From: Brevundimonas sp. NIBR10
GTDB lineage: Bacteria; Pseudomonadota; Alphaproteobacteria; Caulobacterales; Caulobacteraceae
Assembly (NCBI RefSeq): GCF_027912515.1
Contig: NZ_CP115464.1
Location: 1,984,001 to 2,048,000, forward strand
Direction of reading: 5' to 3'
DNA length: 64,000 nt
Part shown: one piece after another, positions 38,705 through 47,014 of the stretch
Position numbering within the stretch: position 1 is the first letter of the stretch
Layout: every line of letters starts with the position of its first letter
The notes under the pieces: generated by a model
Database searches by the model: none
Told to the model about the DNA's origin: nothing
What the model saw: the letters and a program-made list of their open reading frames with translations, nothing else
Position numbers and translations under genes: made by a program

Positions 38705-39211
38705 CGGGGCAGGTTACCCGGCAAATCCAAGTGGTGGGGTCTTTGGGCTAAATATTGGTGAGCGTCGTGCGGCTCCGGACGGTATGCGATTTTTGGAGCG
38801 GCCGAAGAGGTCAGCCATGATCCAGCATTGCTGGCCGCTTGGCGTCTCAATCCTGAGAGGTCGCTTTTCGTGTCTGCCACGCCCTCGCGACCTTCCTCAC
38901 GACCTTTTCGTCCATGTGCTCTGACCGAGTTTGTCCTAGCGCGTGAGGGACGACCGCCACGTCGAGCTGAGTCTCTTCAGTGTCTTTTGCCATCGGCTTT
39001 TTGTAGCTAGTACGGAGGTCAGGTGTCAAAACCTCACGACCAGGACACTGTCATAGTGTGCGGGCCGGCCAGCCTTGGAAAGGCGACGTACTCGGTCCCG
39101 GCCTGTTTCGGGATGCTACGCACCAGGTCGTCGCCTCGTGACCTCAGACCCCAAAGCACACTGTTCACGAACAACCACTGCCAGCCCAACCGTTGTGTCG
39201 GGAAGCTTTGG
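38705..39211. other. Interval with at most one small gene
   Basis: About 500 bases between the thermonuclease gene and a secreted-protein gene. The only frame with protein-like character is the short minus-strand one at 38847-38993. No terminator, repeat or RNA gene recognised elsewhere. Confidence 0.4.
38847..38993 (-). CDS. Possible small hydrophilic protein
   Basis: 48 residues, charged and helical (KDTEETQLDVAVVPHALGQT, then EKVVRKVARAWQTRK). Start at 38993 without a clear ribosome-binding site. It is listed because the composition is protein-like; it may be chance or the remnant of a longer gene. Confidence 0.3.
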   Translation of the reverse strand: MAKDTEETQLDVAVVPHALGQTRSEHMDEKVVRKVARAWQTRKATSQD

Positions 39212-39694
39212 CTAGTTGGGCAAAGAGCCGGGTCGTATCCGAGGTCGGACGGCCGGAAGCGGATCTTGCGCCACCGGGGCGGTTGCCGGTGTGGGTACAA
39301 TGACAGCCTCTTGGGGTTCGCCGCAGCCCTTTCCAGCATACAGGCCGTTCAGGTAGTTCCAGCGGTCCCTTTCACCATCGGCCTTGGCATCCTGACGCTC
39401 TCTGCTTGATGCGGCCAACGCATCGGCCCCCGCCATTGCCAAGCCTGCCGCCGGCACAGCCATCGCCGCTCCGACACGCGCGACGCCCACGATCCTCCCC
39501 AGCAATCCGCCTCCGCCAGATTCGCCCATGTTGGCACTCAATGTGGCCGCTTCATCAGCCATCTGATCGCAGGTCAGGGCTTCGTCACCCGCCCGCACAA
39601 CGGTCGGAGAGCCGGCCTCTGGGGACTGGGCATTTCCAGGGGCGGCCACTGCTACAGTAGCTGCCAAAACCAGGCCAATTGAGATCGCGCGCAT
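39212..39694 (-). CDS. Secreted protein of unknown function
   Basis: 160 residues. Signal peptide MRAISIGLVLAATVAVAAPG followed by NAQ; then a segment with ALTCDQMADEAATLSANM, a hydrophobic Gly/Ala stretch (about 75-95) and RWNYLNGLYAGKGC near 120, with two cysteines that could pair. The C-terminus is Pro-rich. No known domain. Likely periplasmic or envelope-located. Confidence 0.65.
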   Translation of the reverse strand: MRAISIGLVLAATVAVAAPGNAQSPEAGSPTVVRAGDEALTCDQMADEAATLSANMGESGGGGLLGRIVGVARVGAAMAVPAAGLAMAGADALAASSRERQDAKADGERDRWNYLNGLYAGKGCGEPQEAVIVPTPATAPVAQDPLPAVRPRIRPGSLPN

Positions 39695-39849
39695 TTTTTT
39701 CTCTCCCGCCGCCCATGGTGGAACAACGGAACGCGGTCCTGTTTGTTGCCCGAATAATAGCTGCCGCTATTCGGCCAGGGTTTTTGCCACGCTCGACCAA
39801 CAGCGGACGTTGGCAACGACATTCAATGAATAAGGCCGACCCAGTTCTA

Positions 39850-40701
39850 TCAGGGCTTATGCACTGTGACCCTGAGGAACGTCGCGGGGATTTCGGTGTC
39901 GCTCTCTCCACCAAGGTTGTGCGCGCTGAACAGGCGGATTAGTTCGGCTTCAAGCGCATCGGCGCGTCCGGCCTTGTCGGCAGCCTCGAAGGCATTCATC
40001 GTCGGCCCGTAGTAATGCTTGAAGGTGTGTAAAAGCTCCTGCGGCGGACCCTGGCGTCGGAATATGTAAGTCCCGCGTTCGCAGGTGATGTTCTCGGCGG
40101 GTACCCCGGCGGCTTCGAACCGCTCGCGGACGGTCTCCTCGGTCCCCCAGGTCATCGGGCTGATGAATCCTTCAGGAGGCGGTGGCGTGTAGGCCGCGCT
40201 GGTTTTCAGAACCTGTGCGACCAGGGTCGGATCACCGGGAATCCAGTTGCCCATGACGATCCTGCCGCCGCTGCGTGTGACCCGCGTCATCTCCTTTGCG
40301 ACGGCCAACGGCCGAGGCGCGAACATGGCCCCGAAGATGCTGACAACCAGGTCGAAGCTCTCGTCGGCCAGATCCGTCAGATCCGAGGCGTCGCCCTGCT
40401 GGAAACGCAGGTTGGTTAGACCGGCCGCTGTTGCCCGAGCATTGCCGGCCGCGACCAGATTCTCGGCGATGTCGACCCCGAGGACATTGGCTCCCCGCTC
40501 GGCCGCCGGCAGAGCCGTGGTGCCGTCGCCGCACCCAAGGTCCAGAATAGCCATTCCCGGCACCACATTTAGGCTATGGACCAGAGCATCACCGCTTTCT
40601 CGCATCGATTGGGCAATCCGGGTAAAGTCTCCCTTTTCCCAAAGCATCTTGTTGGGGTTCACAGCGGTGGTCCCTGCCGACCCGGACTGTTGCGTACTCA
40701 T
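39850..40701 (-). CDS. Class I SAM-dependent methyltransferase
   Basis: 283 residues. Motif I MAILDLGCGDGTTALPAAER near residue 50, GVDIAENLVAAGNARA (motif II), QQGDASDLTDLADESFDLVV (post II) and an aromatic substrate region (SPMTWGTEETVRERF). It resembles the UbiE/MenG-like and small-molecule methyltransferases. It is divergent from an HxlR-family regulator 170 bases away, a typical arrangement for a regulator and its target. Substrate unknown. Confidence 0.9.
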   Translation of the reverse strand: MSTQQSGSAGTTAVNPNKMLWEKGDFTRIAQSMRESGDALVHSLNVVPGMAILDLGCGDGTTALPAAERGANVLGVDIAENLVAAGNARATAAGLTNLRFQQGDASDLTDLADESFDLVVSIFGAMFAPRPLAVAKEMTRVTRSGGRIVMGNWIPGDPTLVAQVLKTSAAYTPPPPEGFISPMTWGTEETVRERFEAAGVPAENITCERGTYIFRRQGPPQELLHTFKHYYGPTMNAFEAADKAGRADALEAELIRLFSAHNLGGESDTEIPATFLRVTVHKP

Positions 40702-40871
40702 GATGAGGCTCCCTGTTTCGGTAGGCGAATTTCGCCGACCGTTGGATCTGCCTAAACGACGGGACCGGCCGACAACAAGTTCTGAAACTGTACCGATCAG
40801 GTAGAGAATCTGAACTGTTCGACCCGGCGGCGTAGGTGTAGATCAAGCTTTACATTTCGAGAGGAACGGTG

Positions 40872-41570
40872 ATGGCGGCCAGTGGGCATAGGCAGTTCTG
40901 TCCCTTGGCGATGGCGTCAGATCTTCTCTGCTCCCGATGGACGATGATGCTGCTAAGCGAGTTGCTCAGCGGGACGACCCGCTTCAACGATCTACGCCGT
41001 GGACTGCCCAGAATGTCGCCCGCCTTGCTGTCCAAGAGGCTTAAGGATCTCGAAAGTGCCGGCATCGTATCGCGAGGTCTGGCAGCTGACGGGATCGAAC
41101 TTCACGAGTATTCCTTGACGGAGGCGGGCCGCGCTATCGAGCCCGTCATCGACGCGATGGGTGACTGGGGGCACCGCTGGATCACCACCCAGGCGACGCT
41201 CGCCCACCTCGATGTGAAACTTCTGATGTGGAATATGCGCCGCAAAATCAATCCCAATCCCCTTCCGTCGGGCCGCAGCACCATCCAATTCATCTACCGG
41301 GATCTCCCGACCGCGACGCGCAATTGGTGGCTACTCGTTCAGCCTGGGAATGAGGTCGATCTCTGCTCGGTCGACCCGGGTTACGATGTGGATCTCTACG
41401 TCACGACGGATCTGAGAACGCTGACAGAGGTCTGGATGGGCTACGCACCGATAGGCGCGGCGATGGACGACGGTCGACTGGTTGTGGTCGGCAATCGAGA
41501 GCTGGAAAGCAGCTTTCAGACCTGGCTGGGCTCCAGCCGTTTCGCTAGCCTCCAGAAATGCGTCGCCTAG
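40872..41570 (+). CDS. HxlR-family transcriptional regulator
   Basis: 232 residues. N-terminal winged helix: FCPLAMASDLLCSRWTMMLL, LLSGTTRFNDLRRGLPRMSP, LLSKRLKDLESAGIV and YSLTEAGRAIEPVI. A C-terminal domain of about 120 residues (SCP2-like sterol-carrier fold suggested by WWLLVQPGNEVDLCSVDPGY) is an extension seen in a subset of HxlR proteins. GAGG at 40861-40864 supports the start at 40872. It probably controls the divergent methyltransferase gene. Confidence 0.88.
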   Translation: MAASGHRQFCPLAMASDLLCSRWTMMLLSELLSGTTRFNDLRRGLPRMSPALLSKRLKDLESAGIVSRGLAADGIELHEYSLTEAGRAIEPVIDAMGDWGHRWITTQATLAHLDVKLLMWNMRRKINPNPLPSGRSTIQFIYRDLPTATRNWWLLVQPGNEVDLCSVDPGYDVDLYVTTDLRTLTEVWMGYAPIGAAMDDGRLVVVGNRELESSFQTWLGSSRFASLQKCVA

Positions 41571-41792
41571 TCGATCCACGCGACGGCCGATTAGAGTTAA
41601 CCGCGAGATAGCCCCAAGGCATGTTCGCAACCCTAGGCGCATCCTGCGGGAACACCTGAAGCGTGAGGCTGGAGGGGCTGATTGCAGGGAAGCCCTCTCG
41701 CCATCAGTGGCATTCCGCTAGCCGGACAGGTGGCTTTACCTGCTTCCGACACCACACTCTCTGTCTCGATTCACAGGGGAAAACCGTCTCGG
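41571..41792. other. Non-coding interval upstream of the DUF2383 gene
   Basis: About 220 bases without a recognisable gene. It ends at an EcfG-like promoter element. Confidence 0.45.
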
Positions 41793-41817
41793 GGAACATG
41801 GCGGAGCATCGATAGTT
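41793..41817 (+). promoter_or_regulatory. EcfG-like promoter for the DUF2383 gene
   Basis: GGAAC at 41793-41797, then 16 bases, then AGTT at 41814-41817. It fits the EcfG consensus except for A in place of C at the start of the -10 element. The start codon is 32 bases further on. Confidence 0.5.
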
Positions 41818-41849
41818 CTCTGTGTCCCTTCAACAACGGACAACCCTCA

Positions 41850-42302
41850 ATGCACACCGACAATGATCGCGCCATCAAGACCCTCAACGATCTGATCGAG
41901 ACGACGCTGGATAGCGCAAATGGCTATCGTCATGCCGCCGACGGGGTCAGCAATCCGGAACTGAAAACCCTGTTCACAGAGCGCGCCGGCAAGCGTGAAG
42001 AACTCAGCCGTCGGCTTCAGGCCGAAGTCCGCAGCTTTGGTAGCGAGCCCGAGGATGACCAGTCTCTGCTGGGTCGCATCCACAACAAGTTCGCAGAAAT
42101 CAGAGGCGAACTCATGGGTCGTGACGACAGCGGCGTGATCGACGAGGTCGAGCGTGGCGAGGACGTGATCAAGGCCCGGTTCGAAGATGCGACCAAGGAC
42201 ACCGATCTTCCCGACACGCTCCGCCAGCGCATTGCCGAAGAATACGTGTCGATCAAGGCTGATCACGATACTATCAGCGCTCTGAAGCATAGCCGCAACT
42301 AG
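41850..42302 (+). CDS. DUF2383 (PA2169-type) four-helix protein
   Basis: 150 residues, entirely helical: AIKTLNDLIETTLDSANGYR, PELKTLFTERAGKREELSRR, a central RIHNKFAEIRGELMGRDDSG and C-terminal EEYVSIKADHDTISALK. This matches the ferritin-like DUF2383 family, which is commonly in general stress regulons. An EcfG-like promoter lies upstream. A strong hairpin follows the stop. Confidence 0.9.
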   Translation: MHTDNDRAIKTLNDLIETTLDSANGYRHAADGVSNPELKTLFTERAGKREELSRRLQAEVRSFGSEPEDDQSLLGRIHNKFAEIRGELMGRDDSGVIDEVERGEDVIKARFEDATKDTDLPDTLRQRIAEEYVSIKADHDTISALKHSRN

Positions 42303-42326
42303 GGCATAGTATCCCGTCTAACGATT

Positions 42327-42364
42327 GAACGACGCGCCTGACTAGTGTCTCCGGCGCGTCGTTC
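42327..42364. terminator. Bidirectional terminator between convergent genes
   Basis: A perfect 12-bp stem, GAACGACGCGCC (42327-42338) with GGCGCGTCGTTC (42353-42364), around a 14-base loop. It lies between the DUF2383 gene and a minus-strand lipoprotein gene. Confidence 0.75.
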
Positions 42365-42372
42365 TATGCTAC

Positions 42373-42639
42373 CTACTCTGTTCGGGCTGCGGCATCGACA
42401 GCAGCATCGGTTTTCCGAGCCGCAGTGCCGGCCGCTGCATCGACATTAGAAGCCGCCTCGCGGGTCGCGGCCGCGGTGCTGTCGGCAGCGGCCTCTGCAT
42501 TGGCTGCGGTGTCACTCGCAGCAGAAGCAACTGTGGCCCCTGCGTTATCAGCCGTGGCGGCCGCCTTGTCTTCCGTATTCTCAGAACAGGCTGTCAATGA
42601 CATGCTTGCCGCGACAGCGGCGAAAAACATGGTACGCAT
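42373..42639 (-). CDS. Small Ala-rich lipoprotein
   Basis: 88 residues. Signal peptide with lipobox (MRTMFFAAVAASMSLTAC, Cys18), followed by about 70 residues of almost only Ala, Asp, Thr and Glu in a helical repeat pattern (AANAEAAADSTAAATREAAS). It is likely an outer-membrane-anchored rod-like helix, like Lpp-type or other small stress lipoproteins. No specific family. Confidence 0.7.
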   Translation of the reverse strand: MRTMFFAAVAASMSLTACSENTEDKAAATADNAGATVASAASDTAANAEAAADSTAAATREAASNVDAAAGTAARKTDAAVDAAARTE

Positions 42640-42855
42640 TTCGTATCCTCCGGACTTGGCGGCTGATCCGCCTTCAAAGTCAGTTGATGGAGCCTAGCGG
42701 GTAGTCCGTCCGCTGGCGACTGGATTGATCGAGAATCCTGTGTTGGAACGTCGCATCTATGGGCCGTGGCCCAGACAGCGCTCCCCTCCATGACCGAAAG
42801 GTAACTCGACATCTCTGGGTCACTTCCCCCAACAGCGAGACAAGGGAGCGAAACC

Positions 42856-43394
42856 ATGCGAAACATCAGACCGGTCGCCGCTGGCTTTTATGGTTGGCTC
42901 GCGCTTGTCGGCGCAGCGACCTACGTCATCCACGAAGCGGCGCATTGGATCGCAGGCGCGGCGCTCGGCTATCCTGTTTCATACGGGATCAACAGCGTGA
43001 TCCCCGGCTCGCACATGACGGCTGGTGATCATATGCTGATGTCTGCGGGGGACCGGCTCTTACCGTCATTACAGCGCTGATCGCCTTCTACTTCGTCGTG
43101 CGACGCGAAAGCCTCTTTGCCTACGCTGTTCTTTATTTCGCTCTGTTCATGCGAGTGATCGCGGCCGGCGTCAGCGTATTCAACCTTAATGACGAAGCGC
43201 GGATCAGCGATATGCTGGGCTTTGAGCCTTGGCTGTTGCCTGGCCTCGTTATCGTTGCGCTCCTGATTCCAACCATCGTCGCCAGCCGCCGTTTGCGCCT
43301 TTCCTGGAAGATCAACGTCTTGGCCTATGTGGTTTCAAGCATAGTCGCAGCGGCGGTAGTCGGTCTCGACATGGTTCATAGAGGCACCATCTAG
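42856..43394 (+). pseudogene. HEXXH membrane protein gene with a frameshift at a G run
   Basis: The first frame (from ATG 42856) encodes a TM helix and VIHEAAHWIAGAALGYP, with the zincin motif H26-E-A-A-H30 as in site-2 or M50-like small peptidases. At the run of five G near 43047-43051 the frame shifts; the second frame goes on with LTVITALIAFYFVVRRESLF and three more hydrophobic helices, ending VGLDMVHRGTI. Six instead of five G would give one 180-residue protein. It may be a phase-variable, damaged or wrongly sequenced gene. A remnant of a second copy is at 29682-29731. Confidence 0.7.
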
Positions 43395-43529
43395 CCGACT
43401 AACGACCGCCGCCAGGCGGAAGGTCAACCTGTCGGCGTGGTGGCTTTGACGGATATCGACGCGAGGGAGACATCCACAATGGTTGCTTGGCCAACAGGCT
43501 AGATCATTCCAGGCGGGGCTGTTTCGTTT
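43395..43529. other. Non-coding gap
   Basis: Nothing recognised in this 135-base gap between convergent genes. Confidence 0.4.
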
Positions 43530-43778
43530 TCAATCAGCCTCAAAAATTCGCGCCAAAATGATTGCCGCCACCATGAACAGTGCCACGATGACCCCCACCG
43601 CGATCAGGCTTGGGGCAGCACGCCGCGCGCGTGGGACCTCTGGCCAAAACGGATTCTGTCGCTCAGGCTTCATCGGCATCTCTGCACTTAAGGCTGCCCA
43701 GCTGCCGAATGGGTCGGTCAGCCAGTCTTTTCGCGCTGACCGCTTTTCGCCCACACCCAATTCGACGTGCAATTTCAC
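43530..43778 (-). CDS. Small membrane protein, last gene of the stress operon
   Basis: About 82 residues from a GTG at 43778; an ATG at 43832 is possible but would overlap the fasciclin gene by 26 bases. It has a soluble N-terminal part (KRSARKDWLTDPFGSWAALS, RQNPFWPEVPRARRA) and one C-terminal TM helix (APSLIAVGVIVALFMVAAII) with a very short tail. Function unknown. It is downstream of the fasciclin gene in the same direction. Confidence 0.5.
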   Translation of the reverse strand: MKLHVELGVGEKRSARKDWLTDPFGSWAALSAEMPMKPERQNPFWPEVPRARRAAPSLIAVGVIVALFMVAAIILARIFEAD

Positions 43779-43806
43779 CGGTTTAGTATCGCTGGTGCTT
43801 CGTGAA

Positions 43807-44361
43807 CTATTTGGCCTGCACCAGAACGCCATCGATCGGCTGGACCACGCCGTTGGACGCCACCGTTTCTTGGCCCGTCAACCGTGCGACCGCGCCGTCG
43901 CCTCCCGTAACCACCACTACGTCACCGTCTTTGGAGAAGGTGAGTAGGCCGTCCGCCATCGTGCGCATTTGAATGCCGCCCCCACCACCGCGCTCGATAG
44001 CGGCGATAATATCAGTGCGGGTAATGGCACCCGGCACGATGTGAGCGCGCAGCAGGGCTGCGCTCTGGGCCTTCATCGCCTCGCCCGACAGGTCCGCGCC
44101 CGACGCGCCCAGCGCGGTGTTGGCTGGGGCGAAGACGGTGTAGGGGCCCTTGCCCTCCAGAACGTCGGACAGGCCGGCATTGGCAATCACCGCCGCCAGT
44201 AAGTCGAGGTCGCCTTCGTCGCCGATGGCGACGGCCAGGGTTTTTGAAGACGCCGCGGGTGTCGCGCCGGCCTTTGCTGAGTTGTCGGCCTCACCGCCGC
44301 TGCAGGCGGCGAGGCTCAGGATCATCACGGGCACCAGCGCCCAGCTGTTAGCATTGCGCAT
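43807..44361 (-). CDS. Fasciclin (FAS1) domain lipoprotein
   Basis: 184 residues. Signal with lipobox ILSLAAC near residue 19, a short linker, then one FAS1 domain: TLAVAIGDEGDLDLLAAVIANAG, GKGPYTVFAPANTALG (FAS1 H1 box), LLRAHIVPGA, and the terminal VVQPIDGVLV (H2 box). Bacterial FAS1 lipoproteins are surface or periplasmic proteins linked to adhesion and stress. It starts 11 bases after the preceding gene in the same direction. Confidence 0.88.
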   Translation of the reverse strand: MRNANSWALVPVMILSLAACSGGEADNSAKAGATPAASSKTLAVAIGDEGDLDLLAAVIANAGLSDVLEGKGPYTVFAPANTALGASGADLSGEAMKAQSAALLRAHIVPGAITRTDIIAAIERGGGGGIQMRTMADGLLTFSKDGDVVVVTGGDGAVARLTGQETVASNGVVQPIDGVLVQAK

Positions 44362-44372
44362 CAGGTCTATCC

Positions 44373-45314
44373 TCAGGTCAGCAGCTGGATGACGGCCTGC
44401 ACCAGCTGGGTGGTGGGATCGACTTGATAGACGTAGCCGTCATTGTAGCGATATTGGCTCTGGGCACTGTCGGCGTACTGGTTCCGATAGTCGTAGGGCA
44501 CATTGTAGACATCATAGCCCGCCGGCAGAGGCTGTCCGACATTGAACTGCTGCCCGGTCAGAAGTGCCGCGACCTGACCGATTGACGAGGTCTGCGGATC
44601 GACGCGGTAAACCACCCCATCGGCATAGCGGTACTGATCGGCATCGTTCAGGCCATAGTAATCTGACAGATATTGGGTCGGCCGCTGATAGGCGTACTGC
44701 GTGGGCCAGGCGTTGCCCGGCGACAGAATCCCGCCCAGTACGGGCAGATAGCCCAGCAGGCCACCCTGTTGGCTAGTGCGATACACATAGCCATCGCGGT
44801 AGCGGTAGTCCCCGTCACCGCCCAGCGTGCGCCACACGTAGTTGTAGCGATTGTACGGATCCTGGGCCCGCTCGATCTGGCGCGCCTGACCCGGAGGCAG
44901 GCAGCCGTTGTCACGCTTGGCGAGCCCGGGCGGGCAACCGTTCAACAGCCCACGATTTACGTCACGGCGCAGAATTACCGCGCCATTGTCGACAACCCGC
45001 TGTTCTACCTCACGGTGAACGTCGCGTTCTATCCGGTCTGAGCCCCGCGTCATATCGCGCGCGGCTTGGGGTATACGGACCTCGACCTGCCGGTTGGCGC
45101 GGTCGTTGCCGCGCCCGCTATTGCCGCCCCTGCTATCGTTGCCGCCGCCCCGGTTTGCATTTCCGCCACCGTTGCCCTCACCGCGTTCGTGCTGACCGTT
45201 GCCCCCACCGTTTCCGTTGGCCCGGCCATTGCCGTTGCCGTTCTGTGCCATCGCTCCACCTGAGATGGCCAGGCTCAGCGCGAACGCGCTCGTAAGGGTC
45301 AGTGATCGTTTCAT
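44373..45314 (-). CDS. Secreted Gly/Asn-rich protein with three C-terminal YRYxDG repeats
   Basis: 313 residues. Signal peptide (MKRSLTLTSAFALSLAISGGAMA) then a Gly/Asn-rich block of about 55 residues, a charged helical middle (VEVRIPQAARDMTRGSDRIE), a CPPG...CLPPGQ cysteine pair, and a C-terminal part with three imperfect repeats, each with YRY-x-DG-x-VY followed by a short linker (near residues 170, 226 and 288 by eye). RcnB-like middle segment is possible. It has a perfect EcfG promoter 26 bases upstream of the start and AAGGA as ribosome-binding site. Confidence 0.75.
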   Translation of the reverse strand: MKRSLTLTSAFALSLAISGGAMAQNGNGNGRANGNGGGNGQHERGEGNGGGNANRGGGNDSRGGNSGRGNDRANRQVEVRIPQAARDMTRGSDRIERDVHREVEQRVVDNGAVILRRDVNRGLLNGCPPGLAKRDNGCLPPGQARQIERAQDPYNRYNYVWRTLGGDGDYRYRDGYVYRTSQQGGLLGYLPVLGGILSPGNAWPTQYAYQRPTQYLSDYYGLNDADQYRYADGVVYRVDPQTSSIGQVAALLTGQQFNVGQPLPAGYDVYNVPYDYRNQYADSAQSQYRYNDGYVYQVDPTTQLVQAVIQLLT

Positions 45315-45339
45315 GTCAGAATCCTTGTCTCGAAGACCT

Positions 45340-45364
45340 AACGGCCTACAGCCTTGGCTGTTCC
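45340..45364 (-). promoter_or_regulatory. EcfG promoter for the secreted-protein operon
   Basis: On the minus strand, GGAAC (45364-45360), 16 bases, then CGTT (45343-45340). This is a perfect match to the EcfG consensus, and the ATG at 45314 lies 25 bases past the -10 element. It would drive 45314-44373, then the fasciclin gene and probably the small membrane protein. Confidence 0.8.
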
Positions 45365-45660
45365 GCCAGTGTTATAGGAGGCGTTACGAGCGGACCTTGG
45401 GCTAACGCCCCTAATCCCCATGGCAGACCTTCGGATAGACCGGTTATGGGGAAGGGTTCGCAAGATCGCGCTTAGACTCATAGGGGCCAGACGAACAGCA
45501 GCGAAGGTTTCGAGCGAGCCTATGCTACCAGCCTTGCCGGGCGTTTCGCTCCCTCTCCGCGACGTTCTCTATAGGCCCCGTGCCCTCAATAGAGGGACAC
45601 CTGATCTATTTGGCGCGTCTAATGGCGGATCGAACTGGGCCCAAAACTGTCGGCCGCTAT
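45365..45660. other. Non-coding interval
   Basis: No convincing gene in about 300 bases. A plus-strand frame starting at 45420 has no signal, no domain and no ribosome-binding site. Confidence 0.4.
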
Positions 45661-46611
45661 TTAGTCAATCCTCCCGGCCCTCACGATGCCGCCTGGGGCA
45701 ATGCCGAACTTCTTCTTGAATGCGCGATTAAAATGAGATTCGCTGACGAACCCGTGCATATGCGCGATTTCGCCGACCGTGGGTCTGTGTCCGCTTCTGG
45801 CAATCAAGGCCAGTCTAGCGCGCTCAAGCCGGGCTGAACGGATGTGCAAAAGGACGCCGCCAGTCGCGGCGAAAGCTCTGAACAATGTCGATCGGGACAC
45901 GCCTAGATTCGAGACTAGGCTTTCAATACTCAGGTCAGCGCTGAGCAGGTTCTCGTCGATAATCTGTGCGGCGCTCGACCGGAGGCTCGTCATGGGCAGG
46001 TCGATTTGCCCTGTCGAGGACGGTTCCACGGGTCGCGTAAAGGCGCGCTCGGCAAGTCTTAACAGCATCTCGATCGCGAGAATTCCATCGCTGACGCTGA
46101 CCTCCCAGGCTTCGTCTGCGATCACATTGAGGCATTCAGCGACGATCCGGCCAAGGCCAAGCGTTCCGTCGATGCTGGCTCCGTGGAGCGCGGGGCTGAG
46201 CAGCCATCCCGGACATGCGTCGCGATCGATAACGAGAACGATCGCGTCCGGTGACTGAACCCGAACGCTGGCCGGGCGCTCGAGGTCGCGAAGGCGAAGT
46301 TGGCCGAGCGGGTGGTTGCGATCGGACACGTCCCCGACGCGCGCTGAAAACAGGCTCGACGCCTGAGGTGCCTGCGCGGCGCTCAGCGGTTCATCGCGAT
46401 CTCCGCGGCCAAGAAGATAGGAGCCGAAGTTCCGGAAGGGGAAAATGTCCCGTTCCGTGTCGAAGGATGCCGCTCGAACCGGTGCCTCGTACCACAGCGC
46501 CAGTCCGCTTTTGTAGCCCGCCGCGGCCGCGTTGGGGCCATGCAGCAGCTTGTTGTCAGATCCAGGTCGGCCCGTTCTGGCGACGGGTGTTCCGACGAAA
46601 GGTACGCTCAT
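45661..46611 (-). CDS. AraC-family transcriptional regulator
   Basis: About 316 residues. The start at 46611 (MSVPFVGTPVARTG) is preferred to one at 46626. The N-terminal sensor domain is AraC_binding_2-like (YEAPVRAASFDTERDIFPFR). Two C-terminal helix-turn-helix units: LSIESLVSNLGVSRSTLFRAF and PTVGEIAHMHGFVSESHFNRAFKKKFG. It stands alone, divergent from the adhesin gene 400 bases away, which could be a target; that is inference. Confidence 0.9.
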   Translation of the reverse strand: MSVPFVGTPVARTGRPGSDNKLLHGPNAAAAGYKSGLALWYEAPVRAASFDTERDIFPFRNFGSYLLGRGDRDEPLSAAQAPQASSLFSARVGDVSDRNHPLGQLRLRDLERPASVRVQSPDAIVLVIDRDACPGWLLSPALHGASIDGTLGLGRIVAECLNVIADEAWEVSVSDGILAIEMLLRLAERAFTRPVEPSSTGQIDLPMTSLRSSAAQIIDENLLSADLSIESLVSNLGVSRSTLFRAFAATGGVLLHIRSARLERARLALIARSGHRPTVGEIAHMHGFVSESHFNRAFKKKFGIAPGGIVRAGRID

Positions 46612-46626
46612 CCAACTCTCACGCAA

Positions 46627-47014
46627 CTCAGACCGGCCCGCTTACCCGCAGGGCTTCACAAGGGCAAACAATGTTCTGAGAACGTGACCGGTGGCAAGTC
46701 CAATCGCCGCAAACCCTTCCCGCGACAGGAGATTTTTTGCTTGCGCTTGATCTGTACGAGCAAAAGATTGAGACGTCTGGGCCTATCGATCCGTGCGCCG
46801 AACACTAGTTTCCGGCGTGGGGGGCCTTCCTGTCGCTATGCGTCGGGGGCTCATAAAAAATAGCGGCCGACAATCCAGCTGGCCGCGCGGGGGTAACGAG
46901 AACTCAGCAAACGAGCACGGGCGGTTTCGGTGGGTCCGAGGCCGGTTTGCTTCGCGATCATGACGATCGCGGCTGCCTATCGTCATGCCTGAAACAGTTC
47001 AGAGGGTAAGACAC
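46627..47014. other. Intergenic region upstream of the adhesin
   Basis: No gene recognised. It contains GTTCTGAGAAC at 46672-46682 (an 11-base palindrome) and GAGGG at 47002-47006, the likely ribosome-binding site of the adhesin. No EcfG or sigma-32 motif. Confidence 0.45.

Noticed and set aside
46672..46682. Palindrome GTTCTGAGAAC upstream of the AraC gene
   Set aside because: Only 11 bases, single copy, and AraC proteins usually bind direct repeats; not enough to call an operator.
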